From Microbacterium esteraromaticum (GTDB lineage Bacteria; Actinomycetota; Actinomycetes; Actinomycetales; Microbacteriaceae): a stretch of DNA of 64,000 nucleotides. Where the stretch lies: NCBI RefSeq assembly GCF_014084045.1, contig NZ_CP043732.1, positions 1,674,001-1,738,000 of the forward strand, in the 5' to 3' direction. Shown piece by piece: positions 44,052 through 51,214 of this stretch. Each line of letters starts with the position of its first letter. Within the stretch, counting starts at the first letter, position 1. The notes under the pieces were generated by a model. The model did not search any database. It worked only from the letters and a program-made list of their open reading frames with translations, and was not told the origin of the DNA. The position numbers and the translations under genes were made by a program.

Positions 44052-44058
44052 ACGTCGC

Positions 44059-45621
44059 CTACTTCGAGACGTTCGCCTTCCACAGACCGGCGAGGCTGGC
44101 GTCGATGCGTGCCTCGTAGTCGTTGACTCCGGTGTTCAGCACGATGAACTTCTTCGGGGTGAAGAGCCACGCCCACACCGCCTTGTCGACGAGGTATCCC
44201 GAGAGCTCCGTGTAGACGGCCTTGCGCTCGACCTTGTCGGTCGTGGCGATTCCCTCCGCGAACAGCGCGTCGAGTTCGGGCGAGCTGTACCCCGCGACGT
44301 TGTTGAAGCTCCCCGTCGAGGTGAAGTAGCGCGCGTATCCGGTGTGCGGGTCGGTGCCGCCGCCGTTCGCCGCGATCGCCGCGTCGAAGTCACCTTCGAG
44401 CCACCGGTCCACGTAGGCGCTCGAGTCGAGAGTCTCGACCTTCACCTTGATGCCGACCAGCGCGAGCTGAGCCTGCACGGTCTGGGCCTCGTCGACGGCC
44501 GTGGAGTACAGACCCTGTGAGGTGATGATGGTGAGATCGAAGCCGTCGGGGGTGCCCGCCTTCTTCAGATACTCCTTCGCCTTGTCGAGGTCCTGGTCGG
44601 GGCACGGCTGCGCGGTGACGTCCGAGCGGAACTCCGGCGCGGTGATCGGCCCGGTGACCTCTCCGGCGCCGAGCGCGGCGGAGTCGATCACCTCCTGGCG
44701 CGAGATGGCGCACTGGATCGCGAGACGCTTGTTCACATCGGCGAGGACCGGCGATGCGGCGCGCATCTGCAGCACGTGGTACTGCAGCGAGCCCACCTCC
44801 TCCGTCTTCGTGGCGTTCGACGCCGCGGTCTTCGCGGTGACCGGGTTGTCGAAGATCGCGACGTCGACCTGTTCGGTCTTCAGAGCGGAGACCATGGCCT
44901 GGCTCTCCGGGATGATGCGGAACTCGAGCTCGGCGACACCCGGCGTGCCGAGGAAGAAGTCGTCATTGCGCTCGAGGGTGATCGATTCGTTCGCGACGCG
45001 CTTCGCCCACTTGTAGGGGCCGGAGCCGATGGGCGTGGTCTGCAGCGTCTCGATGTCGACGTCGGACGGGACGATGCCGGTGTTCACCCCGTTGATACCG
45101 GAGAGGAATGAGGCATCCGGGTGCTTCAGCGTGATGACGACCGATGTCGGCGACGGTGCCTCGATCGACTCGACAGAGGCGAAGAACGAGGAGGAGCTCG
45201 CGGCCGATTCCGGATTCATGATGAGGTCGTACGTGTACTTCACATCTTCTGAATCGAGAGCGGAGCCGTCGCTGAACTTCAGCCCCTCCTTCAATGTGAA
45301 GGTGTAGGTCAGGTTGTCGTCCGAGATCTCCGGGAGATCGGCGAGATTGCCGATGATCACGCTGTCCTTGTCGGTGCTGAGCAACGGACTGTAGATCTGC
45401 GAGAGCACCTGGAACGACTGCTCGGACGTCGTCTTCCACGGCAGGGTCTGCGCCACGTCGGCCGTGATCCCGAAGACCATCCCCGCGTCTGGGTCTGCGG
45501 CACCGCCGTCTTCGTTCGGCTTGCCGGGTCCGCCGCCGGCGCACGCGGCGAGCAGCAGCGACGCTGTCATCAGCATCGCGCCGGCGGCTGCGGCTCTGTG
45601 TGTGGAGGGTGCGACCTTCAT
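44059..45621 (-). CDS. Lipoprotein substrate-binding protein of the muropeptide importer
   Basis: A 520-residue family-5 binding protein. A signal peptide ends in the lipobox LLLAAC with Cys27, so it is a lipoprotein on the outer face of the membrane. The family signature lies in TLKEGLKFSDGSALDSEDVKYTYD. The ATG at 45621 has GGGAG upstream; a much longer reading would cross the promoter and is rejected. It is the first gene of the minus-strand operon running through murQ and anmK, and is divergent from an RpiR regulator. Confidence 0.92.
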   Translation of the reverse strand: MKVAPSTHRAAAAGAMLMTASLLLAACAGGGPGKPNEDGGAADPDAGMVFGITADVAQTLPWKTTSEQSFQVLSQIYSPLLSTDKDSVIIGNLADLPEISDDNLTYTFTLKEGLKFSDGSALDSEDVKYTYDLIMNPESAASSSSFFASVESIEAPSPTSVVITLKHPDASFLSGINGVNTGIVPSDVDIETLQTTPIGSGPYKWAKRVANESITLERNDDFFLGTPGVAELEFRIIPESQAMVSALKTEQVDVAIFDNPVTAKTAASNATKTEEVGSLQYHVLQMRAASPVLADVNKRLAIQCAISRQEVIDSAALGAGEVTGPITAPEFRSDVTAQPCPDQDLDKAKEYLKKAGTPDGFDLTIITSQGLYSTAVDEAQTVQAQLALVGIKVKVETLDSSAYVDRWLEGDFDAAIAANGGGTDPHTGYARYFTSTGSFNNVAGYSSPELDALFAEGIATTDKVERKAVYTELSGYLVDKAVWAWLFTPKKFIVLNTGVNDYEARIDASLAGLWKANVSK

Positions 45622-45698
45622 CTCAGTTCTCCCTTGAACAATCGGGTTCTCTCCGATGCTCGGCGACGCAGTGGCGCTACCGAAACGAGCGTGATAAA

Positions 45699-45728
45699 AA
45701 TCTACATACGCGCGCTTCAGCATGTCAA
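45699..45728 (-). promoter_or_regulatory. Promoter of the muropeptide import operon
   Basis: On the minus strand TTGACA (45723-45728, a consensus -35), an 18-base spacer and TAGATT (45699-45704). AAAAAT (45696-45701) and ATTTTT (45731-45736) flank it as an inverted pair, a possible RpiR operator. It is in the divergent region with the regulator. Confidence 0.65.
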
Positions 45729-45886
45729 TAATTTTTCCACCGCCGGTCGACGATGTCTGTGGCCGGTCCGGACGGGCATCGCATTGACGAGGGCTACCGC
45801 CGGCGGACAGGATGTGCTCTGCTTCCTCTCTGCTCGAAGGAGAGCAGAGGACCGCGGCGCCGCCCACCAGGAACGTGAGGAATCCG

Positions 45887-46768
45887 ATGGCCGAAGACAT
45901 GTTGGCGAGGCTGCGCCAGGCGCTTCCGAGCCTGCGCCCGAGTGAGCGTCGGATCGCCGAGGCGACACTGGCGGATCCCGCAGCAGTCTCCTCGCTGCGC
46001 ATCACGGAGCTCGCCGCGCATTGCGACACGTCGACGGCGACGGTCGCACGCTTCTGCCGGAGCATCGGCTTCGAGAAGTACAAGAGCTTCTGCCTCGCGC
46101 TCGCAGGCGCCGTCGCCGATGAGAACGGCCGCATGCGTCAGTTCGGTGTCTCCGAGGGTGACATCGACCCCGCCGACGCCACGAGTGAGGTGGTCCGCAA
46201 GCTCGCCTACCAGGAAGCCCGCGCTGTGCAGGAGACGGCAGAGATGCTCGATCTGGATGAAGTGGATCGAGTGGTCGATGCGATCATCGACGCGCCATTC
46301 ATCGACGTCTACGGTTCCTCGTCGAGCGGCCTCGCTGCGCTGGATCTCGCCTACAAGCTCCGTAGGATCGGCTACTACACGAGCGCGTGGAGCGACGCGC
46401 ACCTGGGGATGACAAGCGCAGCGGTGCTGCGACCGGGGTCTGTCGCGATCGCCTTCTCCCACTCCGGCGAAACCGAGGAGGCGCTCACCGCGCTCGAGAT
46501 CGCGCGAAAGGCCGGAGCGTACACGGTGGCTGTCACGAACTTCCCCGGGTCGCCCCTCTCGCGCCTCGCCGATGCTGTCCTGGTGACGGCATCGCGGGAG
46601 ACCCGTTTCCGCTACGGCGCGATGTCGAGCCGAATGGCGCAGCTGATGATCGTCGACGTGCTCTTCATCGGCGTCGCGCAACGCCGGCCCGATGCCGTCA
46701 CCCAGGCGCTGGCCGCGACGCTCTCCGCGGTTGAAGGGCGTCGCAGGCCCTCGTCGGAGGCGGACTAG
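45887..46768 (+). CDS. MurR/RpiR family transcriptional regulator
   Basis: A 293-residue regulator. The N-terminal RpiR helix-turn-helix domain (1-80) contains RITELAAHCDTSTATVARFCRSIGFEKYKSF. The SIS domain has DVYGSSSSGLAALDLAYKL and VAIAFSHSGETEEALTALEIA, a sugar-phosphate pocket. The ATG at 45887 has GTGAGGA at a good distance. It is divergent from the import operon that includes murQ and anmK, so it is probably its local regulator responding to MurNAc-6-phosphate, as MurR does in E. coli. Confidence 0.92.
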   Translation: MAEDMLARLRQALPSLRPSERRIAEATLADPAAVSSLRITELAAHCDTSTATVARFCRSIGFEKYKSFCLALAGAVADENGRMRQFGVSEGDIDPADATSEVVRKLAYQEARAVQETAEMLDLDEVDRVVDAIIDAPFIDVYGSSSSGLAALDLAYKLRRIGYYTSAWSDAHLGMTSAAVLRPGSVAIAFSHSGETEEALTALEIARKAGAYTVAVTNFPGSPLSRLADAVLVTASRETRFRYGAMSSRMAQLMIVDVLFIGVAQRRPDAVTQALAATLSAVEGRRRPSSEAD

Positions 46769-46854
46769 CTGCACGGAGCGCGACGGGACGAACTCTCGAT
46801 GGTCGGATTCTTCGCGGAGTCGTCGGCTCGAGCGCGCGGCCTAGATTGGTGTCC

Positions 46855-47445
46855 GTGACCGAGATGGGTGCGCCCGATCCGCAGTCGGCGTACGACCGAC
46901 GCATGGCGCGGCAGCGTCGATGGGAAGAGCGCCTGCGCCGGCTCGGACGGATCGTGTTCTACTTGATCGCACTCGCTCTCACTGTCGGCATCGCGGCCCT
47001 TCTCGTCGTTGCCGTCATCGATCTCAGGCAGCCGCGGATCTGGGGCACCTTCACCCAGACGGACTGCGAGCCGCGACCTCGCGGTGGCTGTCGTCCGGTC
47101 GGGACGTGGGTCAGCGACGATGGCGGCATCATCAAGGGTGACATCTACCTCGACGGCTGGACCGACGGTGCAGACATCACGCGCGCGAGCTATCAGCCCA
47201 ACGCGATCATCAGTGATGAATCGAACAACGTCGTCCATGCCTCCGGGCTGACCGGCGCCGGGCCCTGGACGATGGGACTGCTTCTCATCGGCTGGGTAGG
47301 GTACGTGCTCTACCAGGCGGCCGCGTGGGGAGACATCCCGATGCTGTCCCGCCGCCGCCACAGGCGGGTGTCGTCCCCGGCTGAGCCGCTCACCCGAGGC
47401 TCGCTTCGACGCAATCGCCGCCGCTCTCGGGCACGACGCCTCTGA
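46855..47445 (+). CDS. Hypothetical membrane protein
   Basis: About 196 residues, not recognised. A basic N-terminus (RRMARQRRWEERLRRLGR) leads into a transmembrane helix (IVFYLIALALTVGIAALLVVAVI). A soluble Cys-containing domain (TQTDCEPRPRGGCRPVGTWV) of about 80 residues follows, then a second helix near 150 and a very Arg-rich tail. The start is uncertain: GTG 46855, an upstream TTG, or ATG 46864. The central domain is predicted outside the cell and its two cysteines could form a disulphide. Confidence 0.6.
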   Translation: MTEMGAPDPQSAYDRRMARQRRWEERLRRLGRIVFYLIALALTVGIAALLVVAVIDLRQPRIWGTFTQTDCEPRPRGGCRPVGTWVSDDGGIIKGDIYLDGWTDGADITRASYQPNAIISDESNNVVHASGLTGAGPWTMGLLLIGWVGYVLYQAAAWGDIPMLSRRRHRRVSSPAEPLTRGSLRRNRRRSRARRL

Positions 47446-47516
47446 ACGCTTATCACTCGGGTGCCCGCAGGGCCAGGCCCTCGCCCGTGACCTCAGCATC
47501 CGGGCATTCTGTCGTC

Positions 47517-47729
47517 ATGGCCGACAGCACTCACGACCCAGACGGCATGACCCAGAAGCAGAAGCTCCGCGACCAGTTCCTCCGCGCAGAGCATTCGACC
47601 GAGGCCGACGCGGCGCCGCGCATCGAGGTGTCGGAACACGACGGCAACGTGCGGATCGACATCGCCGACACCGCGGCGGTCCGGCCTGGCCCCGGACCCG
47701 GCGTCGACGATCCCGAGAGTGACTCCTGA
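47517..47729 (+). CDS. Small acidic hypothetical protein
   Basis: A 70-residue hydrophilic protein with no membrane segment or signal peptide. It starts MADSTHDPDGMTQKQKLRDQ and continues with an acidic half (RIEVSEHDGNVRIDIAD) ending in a Gly/Pro-rich tail. I do not recognise a family. It has normal high-GC third positions, which supports coding, and lies on the same strand as both neighbours. Confidence 0.5.
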   Translation: MADSTHDPDGMTQKQKLRDQFLRAEHSTEADAAPRIEVSEHDGNVRIDIADTAAVRPGPGPGVDDPESDS

Positions 47730-47800
47730 GGTCAGACCCGGCGAGTACCCGACCGGCGAGCCCGCAGGCGTCGTGTCGCGCCTCGGGTACCCTCATCCAC

Positions 47801-49420
47801 ATGGCGAACGCAACGACGCAGACCAGCAAGCGCGAGGCCTTCGGCTCCCGCAACGTCTTCATCCTGTCGGCGATCGGATCTGCCGTCGGGCTGGGCAACA
47901 TCTGGCGCTTCCCGTACGTGGCGTACGAGGGCGGCGGCGGGGCGTTCCTGATCCCGTACCTCTGCGCTCTGCTGACCGCAGGCATCCCGCTCCTCTTCTT
48001 CGACTACGCGATCGGGCACCGCTTCCGCGGTTCGGCACCTCTCGCGTTCCGCCGCATGAGTCGGGCGGCCGAGCCCCTCGGATGGTGGCAGGTGCTCATC
48101 TGCGTCGTGATCGCCACCTACTACGCGGTGATCATCGCGTGGGCTGCGATGTACACCTGGTTCTCGGCGCAGATCACCTGGGGCAAGGGAAACGAGCAGG
48201 ACTACTTCTTCTCCGACTTCCTGCAGATGGGGGATGTCAGCACCGGACTCTCGACCGAGTTCGTGCCGCAGGTCGGAGTCCCGCTGATCGGCGTCTGGCT
48301 GGTGGTCATCATCATCATGGCGCTGGGCGTCAAGCGGGGGATCGGCGCAGCGAACATGATCCTGATGCCGCTGCTCACCCTCATGTTCGCCACCCTCGTG
48401 GTGCAGTCGCTGTTCCTGCCCGGCGCGATGGACGGCCTGACGGCGTTCTTCACCCCGAACTGGGAGGCGCTCGCCGACCCTGGCGTCTGGGCATCCGCCT
48501 ACGGCCACATCTTCTTCTCGCTCTCCGTCGCCTTCGGCATCATGGTGACCTACTCGTCGTACCTGAAGCGGAAGACGGATCTGACCGGGTCGGGCATGGT
48601 CGTCGCCTTCGCGAACTCGAGCTTCGAGATCCTCGCCGGCATCGGCGTGTTCGCCGCGCTCGGCTTCATGGCCGCGGCGCAGGGCGTCGAGGTCTCGGGC
48701 GTCGCCTCGTCGGGCATCGGACTGGCATTCATCGCCTTCCCGACGATCGTGTCGAATGCGGCCGGCGGTCCGATCATCGGCGTGCTGTTCTTCGGAGCGC
48801 TGGTGTTCGCCGGAGTGACCTCCCTCGTCTCGGTGCTCGAGGTCGTCGTCGCCGCCCTGCAGGACAAGCTGGGCTGGGGGCGTGTGCGCACGACTCTGGT
48901 CGTCTCGATCCCCGTGGCGTTGATCTCGGTCGCGTTCTTCTCGACCACGACCGCTCTCGCGGTGCTCGACACGACCGACGCATTCGTCAATGCCTTCGGC
49001 ATCATGGCGGTGGCCCTTGTCGCCGTGGTGTTCGTCGCGTGGATCCTGCACAAGCTGCCGGTGCTGCGCGACCACCTCAACAAGCGCTCCAGCTTCAGGC
49101 TCGGGTGGATCTGGATGCTGCTGGTCGGCGCTCTCGCACCGGTCGTGCTCGGCTACCTGCTCTACAACGAGATCGTCGCGAAGGCCGAGGCGCCGTACGG
49201 CGACTACCCGGACTGGTTCCTCGCCATCTTCGGCTGGGGGATGGTGATCGCCCTCGTCGTGCTGGCGGTCCTGCTGACGCTGCTGCCGTGGAGCAGTCGC
49301 TCGCACGCCAAGCGGGATCCCGATTACGACGAGTTCCTCGTCGAGGAGAACTACGAACCGGATGCCGAGACCGGCAGCATCGCACTGCCGGGTGAGACTG
49401 CGAAGGGAGCACGCTCATGA
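47801..49420 (+). CDS. NSS-family sodium-dependent amino acid transporter (MetP-like)
   Basis: A 539-residue LeuT-fold symporter with about 12 helices. The first helix shows the sodium and substrate motif ILSAIGSAVGLGNIWRFPYVAYEGGGG. The family continues with TWFSAQITWGKGNEQDYFF and helix 6 region AYGHIFFSLSVAFGIMVTYSSYL. The C-terminal tail is acidic and cytoplasmic. A small single-helix gene overlaps its stop, which matches the Corynebacterium MetP-MetS methionine/alanine import pair. The substrate may be methionine, alanine or another neutral amino acid. Confidence 0.92.
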   Translation: MANATTQTSKREAFGSRNVFILSAIGSAVGLGNIWRFPYVAYEGGGGAFLIPYLCALLTAGIPLLFFDYAIGHRFRGSAPLAFRRMSRAAEPLGWWQVLICVVIATYYAVIIAWAAMYTWFSAQITWGKGNEQDYFFSDFLQMGDVSTGLSTEFVPQVGVPLIGVWLVVIIIMALGVKRGIGAANMILMPLLTLMFATLVVQSLFLPGAMDGLTAFFTPNWEALADPGVWASAYGHIFFSLSVAFGIMVTYSSYLKRKTDLTGSGMVVAFANSSFEILAGIGVFAALGFMAAAQGVEVSGVASSGIGLAFIAFPTIVSNAAGGPIIGVLFFGALVFAGVTSLVSVLEVVVAALQDKLGWGRVRTTLVVSIPVALISVAFFSTTTALAVLDTTDAFVNAFGIMAVALVAVVFVAWILHKLPVLRDHLNKRSSFRLGWIWMLLVGALAPVVLGYLLYNEIVAKAEAPYGDYPDWFLAIFGWGMVIALVVLAVLLTLLPWSSRSHAKRDPDYDEFLVEENYEPDAETGSIALPGETAKGARS

Positions 49421-49551
49421 CCACGACCGCCATCATCATGATGATCGTCGCGATGGTCACCGTGTGGGGAGGCCTCGCCCTCGCCATCGTGAACCTCGCG
49501 CGTCACCCCGAGGTCGCCGAGGACGAGCCGGCTCCGCCCGTCGAGCTGTAG
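49417..49551 (+). CDS. MetS-type small subunit of the NSS transporter
   Basis: A 44-residue protein with one transmembrane helix (IIMMIVAMVTVWGGLALAIV) followed by NLARHPEVAEDEPAPP. The pattern matches the small-subunit family of methionine/alanine NSS transporters. Its ATG overlaps the transporter stop by ATGA, and stop TAG is at 49549. In Corynebacterium the equivalent MetS is needed for transport by MetP. Confidence 0.85.
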   Translation: MTTTAIIMMIVAMVTVWGGLALAIVNLARHPEVAEDEPAPPVEL

Positions 49552-49617
49552 GCCCGGCGTCCTGCCCGATACACCGGAACTCTGGTCCTTCGGCCCCCGG
49601 GGTGGTTGAATCCGTTC

Positions 49618-50277
49618 ATGTCGATGGATCGGATTGCGGGCCTCGAGTCCGAGCGCGTCGCCGACGCACTGCGCGACGACATCATGTCCGGACGTCGAGC
49701 GCCGGGTTCGCGGCTGATCGAGCGCGACATCGCCGCCGAGCTGCGGGTCTCGCGACTGCCCGTTCGCGAGGCCATCAAGGCCCTCGTGGCGGACGGGATC
49801 GTCGTGGCGCGGCCGCGCAGCTGGGCGACGGTGCGGGAGTTCTCGCCGCAGGACCTGCAGGACTTCGCCGAGGTTCGCGAGGCGATCGAGACCCTCGCGT
49901 TCGCGCTGGCGACCGAGCGCATCGACGAGGTGGGCATCGCCCTGCTCGAGTCGATCGTGACGCAGGAGACGGCGGCAGCCGCGATGGGCGACCGCGATTC
50001 CGCCCGCCAGGCGTCCGCCGCCTTCCACATGGCCGCCGTCCGGCTGTCTCAGAACACGATGCTCATCGAGCTCGCCGCGTCGCTGGTGACGCGTCTGCGG
50101 TGGCTGTTCGGGCAGCACGACGACGTCGCGGGGATGGCGGCGACGCATCGCACCATCCTGGACGCCATCCTCGCTCGCGATGTGGAGCTGGTGCGACGGC
50201 TGATCCCCGAGCACCTGGCGGAGGGGCGCGAGGCCGCGCACAGGCGGATGTTCGGCTTGTCGGTGACGGCGGACTGA
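49618..50277 (+). CDS. GntR family regulator (FadR/FCD subfamily)
   Basis: A 219-residue regulator. The N-terminal winged helix has RVADALRDDIMSGRRAPGSRLIERDIAAELRVSRLPVREA. The C-terminal FCD helical domain contains FAEVREAIETLAFALATE, AAAFHMAAVRLSQNTMLIELAASL and THRTILDAILARD; the spaced acid and His residues could bind a metal and a carboxylate ligand. The start is ATG 49618; a TTG four codons earlier is less likely. It lies close behind the amino-acid transporter and may control it. Confidence 0.88.
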   Translation: MSMDRIAGLESERVADALRDDIMSGRRAPGSRLIERDIAAELRVSRLPVREAIKALVADGIVVARPRSWATVREFSPQDLQDFAEVREAIETLAFALATERIDEVGIALLESIVTQETAAAAMGDRDSARQASAAFHMAAVRLSQNTMLIELAASLVTRLRWLFGQHDDVAGMAATHRTILDAILARDVELVRRLIPEHLAEGREAAHRRMFGLSVTAD

Positions 50278-50331
50278 ATCCGCCCCGGCGGTGTCGGTGG
50301 GGTGCAGGTACGCTCGATGCGGGAGGTACTC

Positions 50332-50964
50332 GTGGGACGAACAGCGGATGCCATCGCCGAGGGTGTCGCGATCGCCACGGCGGCCGTTCGGCTGACCGTG
50401 AAGAACCAGATCCTCGTCGGCACGATCGCACAGGGCGGCACCTTCGAGATCGACCACTACATGGATGAGGCCCGCCTCGCGCTGCGCGCGATGGCGGATG
50501 AGTCCGAACAGGCGGCCGAGCACCTCGCCGCGCTGCGCAGGCGCGCCCGCGGTCGTCACTCCGACCCGCACGGCACTCACGACTACCGTGATCGCGACGT
50601 GCGCAACCTGCGTCGCCGTGCGAAGCAGTCGATCGGCGTGGCCAACCATCTGCGTGAGATGACCGACGACCCGGAGGCCCTGCGCGCGCTCGTGGAGGAG
50701 TCGAGGGCGGCGGCCTGGGCCGATGTGCGGGGCAACCTCGATCGCCGGCTGCGGGTCGAGGGGATGCGTGCCGACCAGGATCCCGAGTACGAGCAGATGC
50801 GGGAGGCGCGGATGCAGGCGCTCAAGCTCGTGGATCTGCAGGCACTGTCTTCTGAGCAGCGCGCCCGCCGAAAGCGCGAGAAGGCGGCCGAGCGAACGGC
50901 CGAGAAGGAGGCCGCGCGCGCGGACCGCGATGGCAGGCGCACCCCCTGGACACGCCGGGCGTGA
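50332..50964 (+). CDS. Hypothetical protein with basic, coiled C-terminus
   Basis: About 210 residues, not recognised. The GTG at 50332 has GGGAGGT just upstream and is preferred to an earlier GTG without one. The first half is mixed (GTIAQGGTFEIDHYMDEARL). The second half is strongly charged and helical, with Arg/Glu/Lys runs (AKQSIGVANHLREM; RKREKAAERTAEKEAARADR). No membrane segment or signal peptide is seen. It sits upstream of tRNA-Arg. Confidence 0.55.
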   Translation: MGRTADAIAEGVAIATAAVRLTVKNQILVGTIAQGGTFEIDHYMDEARLALRAMADESEQAAEHLAALRRRARGRHSDPHGTHDYRDRDVRNLRRRAKQSIGVANHLREMTDDPEALRALVEESRAAAWADVRGNLDRRLRVEGMRADQDPEYEQMREARMQALKLVDLQALSSEQRARRKREKAAERTAEKEAARADRDGRRTPWTRRA

Positions 50965-51037
50965 GCGCGCTCCGGCCCGATTTCGCTTCTCGGCGGATCG
51001 TGTTGTAGGCTGTTCTTCGGCCCGCTGAGCGGGCCGT

Positions 51038-51110
51038 GCGCCCCTAGCTCAATGGATAGAGCATCTGACTACGGATCAGAAGGTTGGGGGTTCGAGTCCC
51101 TCGGGGCGCG
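51038..51110 (+). tRNA. tRNA-Arg(ACG)
   Basis: This 73-base gene has acceptor stem GCGCCCC/GGGGCGC, D-arm GCTC-AATGGATA-GAGC, anticodon arm TCTGA-CTACGGA-TCAGA (anticodon ACG) and a T-arm GGGGG-TTCGAGT-CCCTC. The CCA end is not encoded. The wobble A is expected to become inosine, reading CGU, CGC and CGA. Confidence 0.97.
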
Positions 51111-51130
51111 CACTGTGTTGAGACAGTAGT

Positions 51131-51162
51131 GAAACCCCCGTCGCGGAAGCGGCGGGGGTTTC
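51131..51162 (+). terminator. Terminator of tRNA-Arg, perhaps bidirectional
   Basis: GAAACCCCCG (51131-51140) pairs with CGGGGGTTTC (51153-51162), extended by TCGC/GCGG around GGAA. The 14-bp stem lies 20 bases after the tRNA and may also stop the convergent formate-dehydrogenase-like gene. Confidence 0.85.
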
Positions 51163-51214
51163 GCCTTTCCCGCAGGTTCGGCCGCAGCCCTGCGGAGAGG
51201 TGAGACACCTCGCG

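Noticed and set aside
47446..47800. Riboswitch before the NSS transporter
   Set aside because: I find no SAM, glycine or T-box landmarks in the gaps upstream of the transporter; only short GC-rich folds are present.
47732..49306. Antisense frame opposite the NSS transporter
   Set aside because: Extremely charged and His-rich; the transporter in the other strand is unambiguous.
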